Made by a program: the position numbers and the translations under genes. Below, in pieces: positions 28,218-37,834 of a stretch of 64,000 nucleotides of DNA. The notes beneath the pieces were generated by a model. That model did no database searches. It saw only the letters and a list, made by a program, of their open reading frames with translations, and was not told where the DNA came from. This DNA comes from Gloeothece verrucosa PCC 7822 (lineage in GTDB: Bacteria > Cyanobacteriota > Cyanobacteriia > Cyanobacteriales > Microcystaceae), in the NCBI RefSeq assembly GCF_000147335.1, contig NC_014501.1:1937501-2001500 (forward strand), read 5' to 3'. How positions within the stretch are numbered: the stretch's first letter is position 1; the number at the start of each line of letters is the position of its first letter.

Positions 28218-28773
28218 AAGCTTCTAGCTTTTGTTTTAAGAGAGCGAGTTGATCAGCATCGATTTTGGCTTTAAGAATGGGTAAGACTTGATAGCTTTCG
28301 TCTTCCTGAGAAAGCCGCCTCAAAAATCCTAACTCTCGGACTTTTCCTACTAAGCGCTCAACTTCAAGCCGCAATCTATCTTCATTATTCCCATCTGGCA
28401 GATAAAGTTTTAACATCTCTCGAATTTTTTCGATATTGAGTACCAATTGTCCTGTGGTACTATTAGTGTCAAACTTTCGCCATTCTTCCCGCAGCAATAC
28501 ACACAAAAGGGTTACTCGAAAGGTTAAGGGATTACGTCTCGTCAAACGAGGAAGAGGTTCAGATTTATCCTGCGGATCGGGATCGGGTTGTTCTAAATAA
28601 GCAAATCCATCTGTTTCGTGATTACGAACTTCTAAGCCAATTTGAGCAAAATATTTTTGAATCGCTGTTAGATAAGTTTGTAATTGGTTCCAGTGAACAT
28701 CGTCACTATACATTGCTCCTTGTAAAAGTTTAAGGATAGCAGGAGCGTAGGGTAGTGTTGATTGAGGTAACAT
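28195..28773 (-). CDS. jetB: Wadjet protein JetB (DUF4194, MukE-like)
   Basis: A 192-residue MukE-like adaptor that links the kleisin JetA to the JetC ATPase. It is a small mixed alpha/beta protein with winged-helix character: PYAPAILKLLQGAMY, then FAQIGLEVRNHETDGFAYL, then TRRNPLTFRVTLLCVLLREE. It ends with GKVRELGFLRRL and a beta hairpin. Identification rests on size, motif pattern and position between the DUF3375 and SMC-like genes. It starts two bases after the jetA stop and overlaps jetC by 23 bases, indicating a tightly coupled operon. Confidence 0.9.
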   Translation of the reverse strand: MLPQSTLPYAPAILKLLQGAMYSDDVHWNQLQTYLTAIQKYFAQIGLEVRNHETDGFAYLEQPDPDPQDKSEPLPRLTRRNPLTFRVTLLCVLLREEWRKFDTNSTTGQLVLNIEKIREMLKLYLPDGNNEDRLRLEVERLVGKVRELGFLRRLSQEDESYQVLPILKAKIDADQLALLKQKLEAYATSSPD

Positions 28774-28775
28774 CG

Positions 28776-30242
28776 TTAAAATAAGCGTCTAAAAATTACT
28801 TGTGGGAGCGTAAGCCGCAACTGTTTTTCAGGTTCTAAGCTGGCAACTCGAATAGATTCTTTTATATTATCATTGAGTAAATGTTGCTCAGATTTACTGG
28901 CAATGGCTAAATAGGCCACAATCTCTGATAATCCTTGCTCTACAGGATATATTTCCACTAACTCGGCTAAAGTGACTTGTGGGCGATGCTCTAAAGCTTG
29001 TGCAATACGCCGCTCTAATTCCGTCTCATCTACATACAATTGATGATAAAGCTCGGTTAGTTCTTCATCCAGATTCACTGGCGGCAAATTGTCAAAATTT
29101 AATGAAAAAGTCGGGGGTTTACACTCTTCGAGGTCATGCAAACGACGTTCCATTACTAAATTGACGTTCGGTTCTCCTTCTAATACGAAAAAATCCTCAT
29201 CAAGTGGGGGCTGCTTCGCTACTCTTATGGCAAGACCTTCTATTTCTCTAATTAATTCAGCAACGCGCCTATTTTCGCTTAAATTGCTCTCATCGAGCAT
29301 TTGACGCAGTTTTTCGGCTAGTCGATGGTTGGATTGAATAATCTGTTCTCCTGCATCCATCAAATGACGTTCAATCCGACGTAGTAACCCGTATTTTTGC
29401 ATTAAAGAACGTAACTCGTCTAAGTTATAAACTTCTTGAATTAAAGACTTTAGTTCTCGCTGTTGATCCCCAGACATTAAAAAGTTCCAAAACCCGTAGA
29501 AACTGCGCCCCTGATCCGATTCTTTTATTTCTTGATCAGCATTTAAAACACGGCCCACTACAGAACCTTTATAGGAATTTTCTTGAAGTTGCTCTTCTTG
29601 TATAGTGCGAGTTAGTGCCCGAAACCTTTCTGTTACTTCGGCAAAATCTCCCAACAATTCACTAGCAACATTATTAGCTAGAATAAATTTTTCTTTAATT
29701 TTAGTGCTATCGTAACGAGTCACTACGCCAGTTTGTCGAATCTTGTCAATTTCTTGCTGTATGCGATCGCGTTCCTCTTCGAGTTGCGCTAACCGGGTTT
29801 CTACATCTGTGGTACTGTAATCCCGAATTTCTTTGAGCAAGTCGAAGATATGGTAAAATCGAGATTCAGTTACCACAAATTCAGGCGGTTGTATTAGTTC
29901 TCCCAACCACTTAAGCACTTTTTCAATTGCAGGAGTTAGCTTAAAGACAGGATCATCACTCCCTGGTTCATAAGTTTTTCTTAAATATTGGTCATCACAC
30001 CACTGATTAAGGTATTGTTGAGGCGATTGCGGATAAGCCCCTTCTGCCTCACTTTCTCGAATGAACTCTAAATAATCTTCTAATTTGCTGGTTAATTCTG
30101 AGTTTTTAATGGCAGTTCGCTGATTTTCCTTAAACTGTTTGTGAAGAAAACTTACAATTAAAGGAGCATTTTGACTTCTTAACAGTTGAAGACTAGAAGA
30201 ATGTTTCAATTCATTTTTAATTTGGTCATAGTCCATAAACAT
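28776..30242 (-). CDS. jetA: Wadjet protein JetA (DUF3375, MukF-like kleisin)
   Basis: A 488-residue DUF3375 protein, the kleisin of the Wadjet complex, first gene of the operon. The N-terminal winged-helix part (about 1-130) contains SLQLLRSQNAPLIVSFLHKQF and the EPGSDDPVFKLT segment. The middle is helical and coiled (about 160-340, LAQLEEERDRIQQEIDKI). The C-terminal winged helix (about 400-488) contains VTLAELVEIYPVEQGLSEIVAYL and ends LRLTLPQVIFRR. The gene order jetA-jetB-jetC-jetD is that of the classical Wadjet operon. The upstream region (30243-30556) is AT-rich and must hold the operon promoter. Confidence 0.92.
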   Translation of the reverse strand: MFMDYDQIKNELKHSSSLQLLRSQNAPLIVSFLHKQFKENQRTAIKNSELTSKLEDYLEFIRESEAEGAYPQSPQQYLNQWCDDQYLRKTYEPGSDDPVFKLTPAIEKVLKWLGELIQPPEFVVTESRFYHIFDLLKEIRDYSTTDVETRLAQLEEERDRIQQEIDKIRQTGVVTRYDSTKIKEKFILANNVASELLGDFAEVTERFRALTRTIQEEQLQENSYKGSVVGRVLNADQEIKESDQGRSFYGFWNFLMSGDQQRELKSLIQEVYNLDELRSLMQKYGLLRRIERHLMDAGEQIIQSNHRLAEKLRQMLDESNLSENRRVAELIREIEGLAIRVAKQPPLDEDFFVLEGEPNVNLVMERRLHDLEECKPPTFSLNFDNLPPVNLDEELTELYHQLYVDETELERRIAQALEHRPQVTLAELVEIYPVEQGLSEIVAYLAIASKSEQHLLNDNIKESIRVASLEPEKQLRLTLPQVIFRRLF

Positions 30243-30556
30243 TTAACCCTCATAAATTTAAGCTAATTTTAATTATCTAAACATCCATAATATGTATATA
30301 TTAAAAATATTTTAAGGAATTCTTATTTTTCTCGATTGCCTGCTACCTGTTCCCTTATAATACGATTTCTAGTAATGTGATTGGAGATAGGCTATAATTT
30401 TAGTAGGAATTTAGGGCAATCTATAAATGTAACTCTTTAAATGTTCTCAAAGCAAAAATGAGTCATGGACAAGAGCTATAATCAGGCATTATAAGAGACA
30501 AGAACAGAAGCCTCGGAGCAGTGATCGCATGGTTTCTCTTCTAGAAGTCCTTTAAT
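30243..30556. other. Intergenic region between jetA and homocitrate synthase
   Basis: 314 bases between divergent genes, AT-rich, expected to contain both promoters. It carries no credible ORF and no clear hairpin; a GATCGC near 30524 is a partial HIP1 site. Confidence 0.5.
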
Positions 30557-31792
30557 ATGCAAAATTTCCCTTTAAAGTTGAAACCGTTACCATCAGGACT
30601 AGAACTAATGTCACCGATTCAGTTTGCAATTATTGACAGTACCTTGCGAGAGGGCGAACAATTTTGTAAAGCGAATTTTTCCTCAGATGATAAAGTTGAA
30701 ATTGCCAGAGAACTCGATGCTTTTGGTGTTGAATACATTGAAGTAACATCCCCCTGTGCTTCTCCTCAATCCTTTAGAGATTGCCAACATTTAGCTCAAT
30801 TAGGCTTACAATCTAAACTATTAACTCACATACGCTGTCATCTAGAAGATGCCAAAAAAGCTTTAGATACAGGCGTGAATGGCATCAATTTGTTTTTTGG
30901 AACTTCTAGCCTTTTGCGGGAATTTGGTCATGGGAAAAATATTGATCAAATTGTGGCAATGGCAACCGAAGTAATTACTTTTATACACCAACAAAGCCCC
31001 CTAATTGAGTTACGTTTTTCTACTGAAGATTCTTTTCGCAGTTCCTTTTCAGATTTACTGCGGGTGTATTTGGCTATTGATCGTTTAGGAATTATTACTC
31101 GTTTTGGGATCGCTGATACCGTAGGAGTTGCTACCCCCAATCAAGTTTTTAATCTGGTGCAGACTTTACGTCAGTGTACCGATACAGATATTGAGTTTCA
31201 TGGTCATAATGATACTGGTTGCGCCATCGCTAATAGCTACGCCGCTCTAGAAGCCGGTGCGACTCATATTGATACTACCGTCTTAGGGATTGGTGAGCGC
31301 AATGGGATCACTCCTTTAGCCGGGCTGATTTCGCGCCTTTATACCCTTGATCCCGAACAGTTAGCCCGTAAATACCGCCTACATCAATTGTTACCATTAC
31401 ATCAGCTAGTAGCGGCTCGCGTGGGTATTTCTATCCCGATGGACCACTATATCATTGGCGAAGCGGCTTTTACTCACAAAGCCGGTGTTCATACTCAAGC
31501 TATCCTCAATAATCCTAAAACTTATGAAGCCATTGATCCGGGTGATTTTGGTTTAAAACGTTCATTTTTGATCAATCACAAACTGACAGGAAAACACGCT
31601 ATTGCTCATCGCGCTAATGAACTCGGACTCTGTGTCGATCAAATTCAACTTCAAATCATTGCCCAAAAAATTAAAGCTTTGGCTGATCAGCAACAGCTTA
31701 CTCTCGATCATATCGATGAAATTTTGCAATCTAGCTTTGGGGATCAAACTAATCAAAATTATGCTCAATTAGAACCCCTAGCAGGAAGATAG
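30557..31792 (+). CDS. Homocitrate synthase (Lys20/NifV-like)
   Basis: A member of the DRE-TIM metallolyase family that condenses 2-oxoglutarate with acetyl-CoA. The barrel starts [12 protein letters not shown] (metal- and substrate-binding Arg, Asp/Glu). [10 protein letters not shown] near residue 155 is characteristic of homocitrate synthases rather than isopropylmalate synthases. [13 protein letters not shown] provides the two metal His, and [13 protein letters not shown] follows. The 411-residue length is typical. Homocitrate serves the nitrogenase cofactor or lysine via aminoadipate; no nif or lysine-aminoadipate genes are nearby, so the role is open. An internal ATG at 30608, before [10 protein letters not shown], could be the true start. 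Confidence 0.85.
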   Translation: MQNFPLKLKPLPSGLELMSPIQFAIIDSTLREGEQFCKANFSSDDKVEIARELDAFGVEYIEVTSPCASPQSFRDCQHLAQLGLQSKLLTHIRCHLEDAKKALDTGVNGINLFFGTSSLLREFGHGKNIDQIVAMATEVITFIHQQSPLIELRFSTEDSFRSSFSDLLRVYLAIDRLGIITRFGIADTVGVATPNQVFNLVQTLRQCTDTDIEFHGHNDTGCAIANSYAALEAGATHIDTTVLGIGERNGITPLAGLISRLYTLDPEQLARKYRLHQLLPLHQLVAARVGISIPMDHYIIGEAAFTHKAGVHTQAILNNPKTYEAIDPGDFGLKRSFLINHKLTGKHAIAHRANELGLCVDQIQLQIIAQKIKALADQQQLTLDHIDEILQSSFGDQTNQNYAQLEPLAGR

Positions 31793-31806
31793 GAAAAACA
31801 GTATTA

Positions 31807-32334
31807 TTAACTCCCTGATTGCACAAGATGTATACAACAGTGACTACGATGAATTACATAACTACTAACACTTCCTAGTAAGATTTCACTCAGCTTAGAC
31901 TGTCCTCTACGTCCGATAACAATTAGGTCGGTTTTCCATTCACTAGCAAAATGACAAATAGCAGACCCCGGACTGCCATAAACCTGAGTATAATCAGTTT
32001 TAACGCCTTCTTGTTCAGCTTTTTCTTGGTAGTTTTTCAGCTTCTCTTCGCATTCTCGCTGGAATTTTTGCCATTCTTTTTGATATTCTTGTGTGATGAC
32101 AATGTCATAGCCAGTTGCATAAGGGACAAACCTGACAGGACTATCGGAAGCATTTTCTGATAATACGTGCAGTAACATTAACTGGGGTGCGGAACTCGTT
32201 CCGCACTGTGATCCCCAAGATTTAGCTAGAGTCAATCCTACGGTAAAAACCTGCTCTGAGGCCGGGGAATTGTCGAGAGCAACTAAGATTCTTTGATACA
32301 TAGTGCCTCCTATCAAAGGAATGCTTTTACTCAA
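31807..32334 (-). CDS. Universal stress protein (UspA family)
   Basis: A single-domain UspA protein that binds nucleotides and is made under stress. From the internal ATG at 32301 it starts MYQRILVALDNSPASEQVF, the normal family start, and AGGAGG lies four bases upstream of that ATG, so the true product is probably 164 residues and not 175. The C-terminal nucleotide-binding signature is present as VIGRRGQSKLSEILLGSVSSYV (G-x2-G-x9-G-S type). It is convergent with homocitrate synthase, 14 bases apart. Confidence 0.88.
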   Translation of the reverse strand: MSKSIPLIGGTMYQRILVALDNSPASEQVFTVGLTLAKSWGSQCGTSSAPQLMLLHVLSENASDSPVRFVPYATGYDIVITQEYQKEWQKFQRECEEKLKNYQEKAEQEGVKTDYTQVYGSPGSAICHFASEWKTDLIVIGRRGQSKLSEILLGSVSSYVIHRSHCCIHLVQSGS

Positions 32335-32417
32335 GCTCCTATTTACTATTATTGACTCTAGTATGGGTTTTGGAATCGAAAAGAAAACAATCTTAAAACC
32401 TAGTTTGAATCCCTCAA

Positions 32418-33620
32418 TCAGACTTTTGCTTGAGATGGACTCGAGTCCGGAACCGCTTCGGGAGCATGAGAACTTTTAACTCGCTTGGCTAAAAACCCAA
32501 CCAACCAGGGAGCAATTAAAATAATCCCTAGCATCCGCGTTAATTGCATCGCTAACACTAATCCTGTATCTCCCCCTAGCTGCATTACGGTAGCAATCAT
32601 GGCCTCAATACCCCCAGGCGTAAATCCTAAAATAGCGGTTGAAGTTTCCACTCCTGTTAAGACATGAAACTCGTATCCTATTCCCAGACAAATTAAACTT
32701 AAAACGCATACTAAAGCGATCTCGATGTACACAGCTTTTAAGAGTTTTCGGGCCACTTCCCAGTCAAATTGAACCCCGATAGAAATTCCTAATAATAACA
32801 GTCCTCCATTAAAAACAGAGCGAGGAATTTCTATAGAATAAGGAAGTAACCAAAACACGATTAACCCCACAAAAAAAGGCCCTAAAAATCCTGCCGAGGG
32901 AAATTTTAACCGTTTTCCTAGCCAGATTCCTAAGCCGCCACAGATAGCCACGATTAATAAATTGAGATATAGAGGTAAGGTTGAAAGATCGGTTGTAGCT
33001 GCAACATTTGCTGCGGTTTGAGCCTCTAATTGAACAGGAAATAAAAAAGTTGCTGTAGCGGGCAATAGCAAAACCACCAATAAAACACGAATGTATTGAA
33101 TCAAAGCCACAGCGATCGCATCTGCGCCCATTTCTTCACTCATAGCAACAATGCTAGAAGCAGCACCCGGAATAAACCCTAAAAAACCTGTGGCCTGATC
33201 AATTCCCGCCCAACGACTTAATAAGTAGCCGTTAAACATACTCAAGCCTCCTGTGGCACAAACACACAACAGCAAAGGAATAAAATAAGTTTTCGCTATC
33301 ATTACTGTTTCTAGCGAAAAGCGGCTAGCTGTAACCATGCCTATGATAATTTGCGCTATCAATTTAAAATAAGGCGGTAAGGGTTGACGGCTACCTTGCT
33401 TAATTGCATAAGCAATTCCTGCCAACATTGGACCTAATAACCAACCGACCGGAATTTTTAGCCAAGAACATACCCAGCCGGCTAATAGGGCTATCACTAG
33501 CTGTCCGATAATTTTTTGCGTCTTTGGCCAGGAAACGGTTATTTTTTCTTTGAGTTGAAGGTAGCTATGGGGATAAGCTACAACGTAAGCGTCTGGTAAA
33601 AGGGAAATTTTGAAAATCAC
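32418..33620 (-). CDS. AbrB-family inner membrane protein
   Basis: A 400-residue polytopic membrane protein with about ten helices. It belongs to the duplicated AbrB-type membrane family (often mislabelled AbrB transcriptional regulator, or ammonia monooxygenase-like). Each half carries the pattern of Gly/Pro-rich helices: VGWLLGPMLAGIAYAIKQG in the first and GFLGPFFVGLIVFWLLPYS in the second. FIPGAASSIVAMSEEMGAD and FTPGGIEAMIATVMQLGGD form an internal repeat. Its transport role is unknown. The first ~30 residues before the first helix are of low conservation, so the start could be further in. Confidence 0.8.
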   Translation of the reverse strand: MIFKISLLPDAYVVAYPHSYLQLKEKITVSWPKTQKIIGQLVIALLAGWVCSWLKIPVGWLLGPMLAGIAYAIKQGSRQPLPPYFKLIAQIIIGMVTASRFSLETVMIAKTYFIPLLLCVCATGGLSMFNGYLLSRWAGIDQATGFLGFIPGAASSIVAMSEEMGADAIAVALIQYIRVLLVVLLLPATATFLFPVQLEAQTAANVAATTDLSTLPLYLNLLIVAICGGLGIWLGKRLKFPSAGFLGPFFVGLIVFWLLPYSIEIPRSVFNGGLLLLGISIGVQFDWEVARKLLKAVYIEIALVCVLSLICLGIGYEFHVLTGVETSTAILGFTPGGIEAMIATVMQLGGDTGLVLAMQLTRMLGIILIAPWLVGFLAKRVKSSHAPEAVPDSSPSQAKV

Positions 33621-34043
33621 AGAACTATTGAGAAACTATGGGAAATTTTTTTTATTAAGGAATAGCTTGAAAAACTCAAAATTATCAGTTTTTTAGCTTA
33701 ATAATCTGGGTTTTTCTCAAAAATTAGTCGTATTTTATTTTTATATTTTTTGAGCTTGGATTAAAAAAACTTATTTTAATCATAAGATTTTTAAGTTTTT
33801 TTGTTTAAGAATTTGTACTCAGTTTTATTTTAGAAGTTTGTCTGCTATTTTTGCAACAAAACTTTAAAAAATTTCCCTAGCGCAAATTTCCAAAACAGTT
33901 CCTTTCGCTCAGATTTTGAGGCCTTAATCCCATTTGCGAAAGACTTATCCCTTTTCCTATGCTATCAGAATTTTGTAGCAAAATTTACAAAAACTTTAAA
34001 AGTCATCAAATTTTGACTCAAGGGCTTTTAGCAAAAACCCCCA
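33621..34043. other. AT-rich intergenic region upstream of the AbrB-family gene
   Basis: About 420 AT-rich bases. A 73-codon plus-strand frame from 33959 runs into the GTPase gene and has no protein character. Nothing else is seen. Confidence 0.5.
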
Positions 34044-34071
34044 GTAGAGACGTGGTATGTTACATCTCTAC
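34044..34071. repeat. GTAGAGACGT-type hairpin repeat, copy 3
   Basis: GTAGAGACGT, loop GGTATGTT, ACATCTCTAC: a 10-bp stem with one wobble. It lies 40 bases past the stop of the minus-strand GTPase gene; on that strand it is followed by TGGGGGTTTTT, so it may terminate that transcript. Confidence 0.7.
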
Positions 34072-34110
34072 TAGATTTAACATACATGGATATTTATTGA
34101 TGCCGACCGT

Positions 34111-35532
34111 TCAGGAAGAAACCACCGGTAAACGCCCTAGCGCAACTTTAACAAACTCTTGTAAAAAAGCTGTTCTTTGATTTTGGTCAAAAACTTGTTT
34201 TAATTTCTCGGTGAATTTCTCTAAATTGAATACTTTTCCTGATGTAATACTTACCTCTTGTTCTTGAAAATATTCAATCAAGCTTAAACCCGCTATGCGA
34301 GTTAAATAAGCCGCGCTTACCCCTTGTATAACTCCCCCGGCTACAAAAGTAACCAGATGACTTTTTAATAAACTCCCAAGCGTTTGAGTGGATAACTCTA
34401 CTAAGCCTAACTTTACCATCAATTTTCCCACAGTTCCCGAGGTGGCTTGAGCTTGAGAAAGAGAAAATTGTTGCTGATAAATTTTGCTCAGATCCACGAT
34501 CATTTGAGCATTAATAGCAGCCGTTGCCAGTAAATCTAATGCCGCTACCGGGTTAGCAAAAGCACTTGCTGCCACTATCCATTGATATTGTTCCACCACC
34601 GGCATCGCCCTTGTGCGTCTTACCCCATTTAATTTTTGTTTGCCTTGTTGTTTCAATTGCATGGCTTCTCGCCAAATCGTTCCCCATATCAATTGCTCTC
34701 TTTCTTGGGCAATAATTTGACTTAAGCGGCTTTCTAATATTTCTAAGTTAGCTGTCTGTTTTTCCATCCATTCTTGTACCGAGCCATCTTTTTGATATTG
34801 GCGAACTTTAACATCATTGGGAGCCGCAGAAATGGCCATTACATCTTCTTCTCCCATTAGCGGCTGCACTCGGCTTTTTAATTGCTGTACAATCAGGGCT
34901 TTTTCTTCAGGTAAATATTGGTCCTGTTTGTTAAAAATGAGGAGAAAACGCTGATAATTTTGTTTATACTCTCCTAAAATTCGCCATTGGGAATCTGTCA
35001 AATCTCCATTTACTAAGAACAGCACTAAATCTGAACTTGAAGCGACTTGTTTAGCCGCTATTTCTGTTGTTACTGTTTCGCTACCTAAAGGTTCTGTCTC
35101 AACAAAACTGAGATTGGCAGCAATTTTTTCGCTGGCTAAAACTTCTATCAGACTGCTTTTTCCCACTTTTCGCCCACCAGTAACGGCAATTTGTAAGGTT
35201 TGCCGCTTAAATCCTTCGGATAACTGAGCAATTTGTTGTTTCAGCACAGAAATATCTTCAAGGGGGGCTTCTGTTTCCAAATCTACCTTAATTTTAAGGG
35301 CCTGGCCAATTGCCTCCTCTACGGTTTCTCGTTTTAGAGGCGACAAATAGGACAAGCTGATTTTAGGAGACTTCTGATGCAAAAACCAAAATCCTCCGCC
35401 GAGGGCGATCGCACCTAATAGCCCCCATTCTCCCACTTCCATGATTTCATCAGATACGTTATCCCACAACCACAGTAAAAATGATAAGCCAATTCCCGCG
35501 ACTAAAATCGGCTTGTTTAATTTAACAGCCAT
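34111..35532 (-). CDS. Membrane-associated GTPase with C-terminal DUF697-like region
   Basis: A 473-residue protein with two N-terminal hydrophobic helices (about 8-22 and 37-50). A P-loop GTPase domain (about 110-270) follows with the Walker A GGRKVGKSSL (G1), a dispersed G3 region (DLVLFLVNGD) and NKQD as G4. A C-terminal helical part (about 310-470, AAINAQMIVDLSKIYQQQFS) resembles the DUF697 domain of YcjF-type proteins. Such proteins are common in cyanobacteria and poorly characterised; a role at the membrane or in stress is suggested only by homology. It stands alone. Confidence 0.78.
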   Translation of the reverse strand: MAVKLNKPILVAGIGLSFLLWLWDNVSDEIMEVGEWGLLGAIALGGGFWFLHQKSPKISLSYLSPLKRETVEEAIGQALKIKVDLETEAPLEDISVLKQQIAQLSEGFKRQTLQIAVTGGRKVGKSSLIEVLASEKIAANLSFVETEPLGSETVTTEIAAKQVASSSDLVLFLVNGDLTDSQWRILGEYKQNYQRFLLIFNKQDQYLPEEKALIVQQLKSRVQPLMGEEDVMAISAAPNDVKVRQYQKDGSVQEWMEKQTANLEILESRLSQIIAQEREQLIWGTIWREAMQLKQQGKQKLNGVRRTRAMPVVEQYQWIVAASAFANPVAALDLLATAAINAQMIVDLSKIYQQQFSLSQAQATSGTVGKLMVKLGLVELSTQTLGSLLKSHLVTFVAGGVIQGVSAAYLTRIAGLSLIEYFQEQEVSITSGKVFNLEKFTEKLKQVFDQNQRTAFLQEFVKVALGRLPVVSS

Positions 35533-35763
35533 CTTTTTCTTCCTCGGAGCTACCCTCGCCTAGATTTTATTGCCTGTTGGCAATGCTTTGTCTATATGTA
35601 TACTAAGCTGTCGGGCCTTGAGCGGCTAGTGCTTTGTTGAAAGAATTTACTTAGCCGTTGTCAGCTATAAGCTGTTACGCATCTAAATTATTAGTTGAGA
35701 TCAAGAACCAGGAAAGGGAAAAGAATTCAACGTTTTTCCCAAAATTAAACTTATAAAAATTAT

Positions 35764-36621
35764 TCATTGCAGAAATAAACTCCCAATGGATTCAATCAAT
35801 CGTCGTTTAGCAATTTCACAATAGTCTAAGTCTAGTTCTACTCCTATTCCTCTCCTCTTATTTCTATAAGCTTCTAACAAGGTTGTAGCACTCCCACAAA
35901 AGGGATCAAAGACTAAATCATCTACATAACTAAATAATTTAATACATCTATGAGGTAATTCCCGAGGAAAAGGAGCCGGATGACCGATTCTTTTTTTACT
36001 TTCTCCGTTAAATGTCCAGAGTCCATTAGTCCACTCCATAAATTCTTCTTTTTTTAAATCTGATTGTTTAGTGCCATTGGTTTTCTTCCATTGCTCTTTA
36101 TAAAAAACGACAATTAATTCAACGGGGGCAATAACAAAAGGAGCCGAGGCCGATAACCATGAACCCCAAGCCGTTCTTCGGGAAATATTTCCTTCATTCC
36201 AAACGATGGTTGATTGATATTTCCATCCTACTTGTTGAGCAATTGTTGTTAAATCTGCCCCCACACTTCGATTGCCTCCTTTGTTTTTATCTAAGGGAAT
36301 ATTTAAGACAAATCTAGCTTGAGTTTTACTCCAGCGATAGCAATTAGACATCCATTGATGACTAAAATCCAAATAATCTTGATAAGAAAGTTCATCATTG
36401 TTAGAGTTATAATTTATCCCTACGTTATAAGGCGGAGAAGTGACGATTAAATCAATAAATTCTTCATCAAACAAATTTTCTAGCGTGCTATCCCCTTGAT
36501 AAAGGGTTATTTGCTCATGTTCAAAATATTTGGATTTTAGGGCTGTATCGATTTTAGCCCCCCCCATAGGGCTATTAATTGTTGTTTGTTCTGTCTTTTC
36601 TTGTTTCTCTTTGGCGGTCAC
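35764..36621 (-). CDS. Orphan DNA methyltransferase (N4-cytosine or N6-adenine, beta-class)
   Basis: A 285-residue site-specific methyltransferase. Catalytic motif IV is VTSPPYNVG near residue 63; a Ser before PPY is more typical of N4-cytosine enzymes than the DPPY of most N6-adenine enzymes. The SAM-binding motif I is VFDPFCGSATTL near residue 240, followed by GIGVELDLDYCEIAKRRL. Motif IV precedes motif I, so it is beta-type. No restriction endonuclease is adjacent, so it is an orphan or a remnant of a restriction-modification system. It sits just beyond the 3' end of the initiator tRNA gene, a place where islands often insert, but no attachment repeat was seen. Confidence 0.85.
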   Translation of the reverse strand: MTAKEKQEKTEQTTINSPMGGAKIDTALKSKYFEHEQITLYQGDSTLENLFDEEFIDLIVTSPPYNVGINYNSNNDELSYQDYLDFSHQWMSNCYRWSKTQARFVLNIPLDKNKGGNRSVGADLTTIAQQVGWKYQSTIVWNEGNISRRTAWGSWLSASAPFVIAPVELIVVFYKEQWKKTNGTKQSDLKKEEFMEWTNGLWTFNGESKKRIGHPAPFPRELPHRCIKLFSYVDDLVFDPFCGSATTLLEAYRNKRRGIGVELDLDYCEIAKRRLIESIGSLFLQ

Positions 36622-36703
36622 GTTAATCTAGAAAACTTACTATCAATACAATAAAGCCTCACTAAGATAACTTCTAGCAAGGCCTCATGTTTATTTAATT
36701 AAG

Positions 36704-36777
<74 letters not shown>

Positions 36778-36844
36778 TCGCCTTTTCTAGTATAACCCTA
36801 AAGTTCTCTAGATAACAAGTTTTTTGCGAAAAATTTTTTTGACT

Positions 36845-37834
36845 CTATAAACGCCCTAAAGCGATGGCGGCTAAAATGGCTATACCAAAGGCTAACCGAT
36901 ACCAAACAAACACCCAGGTACTCTGCTTTTGCAAATAACGGATCAGCCAAGCGATCGCCAGATAGGAAAAAATGGCGGCTGAAATAACTCCCACGACTAA
37001 AGGCACAATTTCACTTTGTCCCACCTTTTCATCGAAAACATCTTTCAACTCTACTAACCCGGCTAAGGTAATGGCGGGAATGCCCAACAAAAAAGAAAAA
37101 CGAGCCGCCGTCGCCCGTTCTAAATTCATAAATAAACCCGCCGTTAGAGTTGAACCCGAACGAGATACCCCAGGAATAAGGGCTAATGATTGAGCGAGTC
37201 CCATTAATAACCCGTCTTGCCAGCGCAATCGTTCAAATTTGCGTTTACGTTGTCCGACTCGTTCCGCTAAAGCTAATAATAAAGACATAACGATGGAAGC
37301 CACCGCGATCGTGCCCATACTCCGTAGAGATGAATGATCTAAATCTGGTACTAAAATTTTTAATAAAAATCCAAAAAAGACAATAGGCAGAGTTCCTATA
37401 AGAATTCCGATCCCTAGACGAAATTCTAAACATTTATAATCAGATTTTTGGATAGCAAAAAACATTCCTGTGGTAATTTGCCGTAAATCGGCCCAAAAAT
37501 ACCATAATACGGCTGCTATACTGCCGAGTTGGATGATAGCGGTAAAAGCGACCCCAGGATCACCCCATCCTAAAAGCACAGGAATGGCTTTTAAATGAGC
37601 CGTGCTACTGATGGGCAAAAATTCGGTTAATCCCTGTACTATTCCCAAGATAATCGCCTGAAAAACGTTAATTTGTGACATTAATGTTTCAGGATGGGTC
37701 TGAGGAGAGGATTGGGCTAGAATTACGCGACTATTGGCTAAGGTTAAACTTACACCTAGAACAATGGCACTCAAAAAGGCTAACCTTCGGTGTTTTAGTT
37801 TACTCATGTAAAAAACCACTTCTAAACACTTCAT
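36845..37834 (-). CDS. uppP: Undecaprenyl-diphosphate phosphatase (BacA family)
   Basis: Recycles the C55 lipid carrier of cell-wall synthesis. The 329-residue protein contains the family motifs: GIVQGLTEFLPISSTAHL (res. about 63-80, catalytic Glu and Ser), and PGVSRSGSTLTAGLFM (about 220). Several helices complete the fold, ending in YRLAFGIAIL. It is 50-60 residues longer than most homologues because of an N-terminal extension with a hydrophobic, signal-like segment (about 18-33) before the usual start MSQINVFQ (ATG at 37681). No ribosome-binding site favours that inner start, so the extension is probably real. It follows its own divergent promoter region. Confidence 0.93.
   Translation of the reverse strand: MKCLEVVFYMSKLKHRRLAFLSAIVLGVSLTLANSRVILAQSSPQTHPETLMSQINVFQAIILGIVQGLTEFLPISSTAHLKAIPVLLGWGDPGVAFTAIIQLGSIAAVLWYFWADLRQITTGMFFAIQKSDYKCLEFRLGIGILIGTLPIVFFGFLLKILVPDLDHSSLRSMGTIAVASIVMSLLLALAERVGQRKRKFERLRWQDGLLMGLAQSLALIPGVSRSGSTLTAGLFMNLERATAARFSFLLGIPAITLAGLVELKDVFDEKVGQSEIVPLVVGVISAAIFSYLAIAWLIRYLQKQSTWVFVWYRLAFGIAILAAIALGRL

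Noticed and set aside
35764-36703. Genomic island bounded by a tRNA-derived attachment repeat
   Set aside because: The methyltransferase is next to tRNA-fMet, but no second copy of the tRNA 3' end and no integrase were seen.
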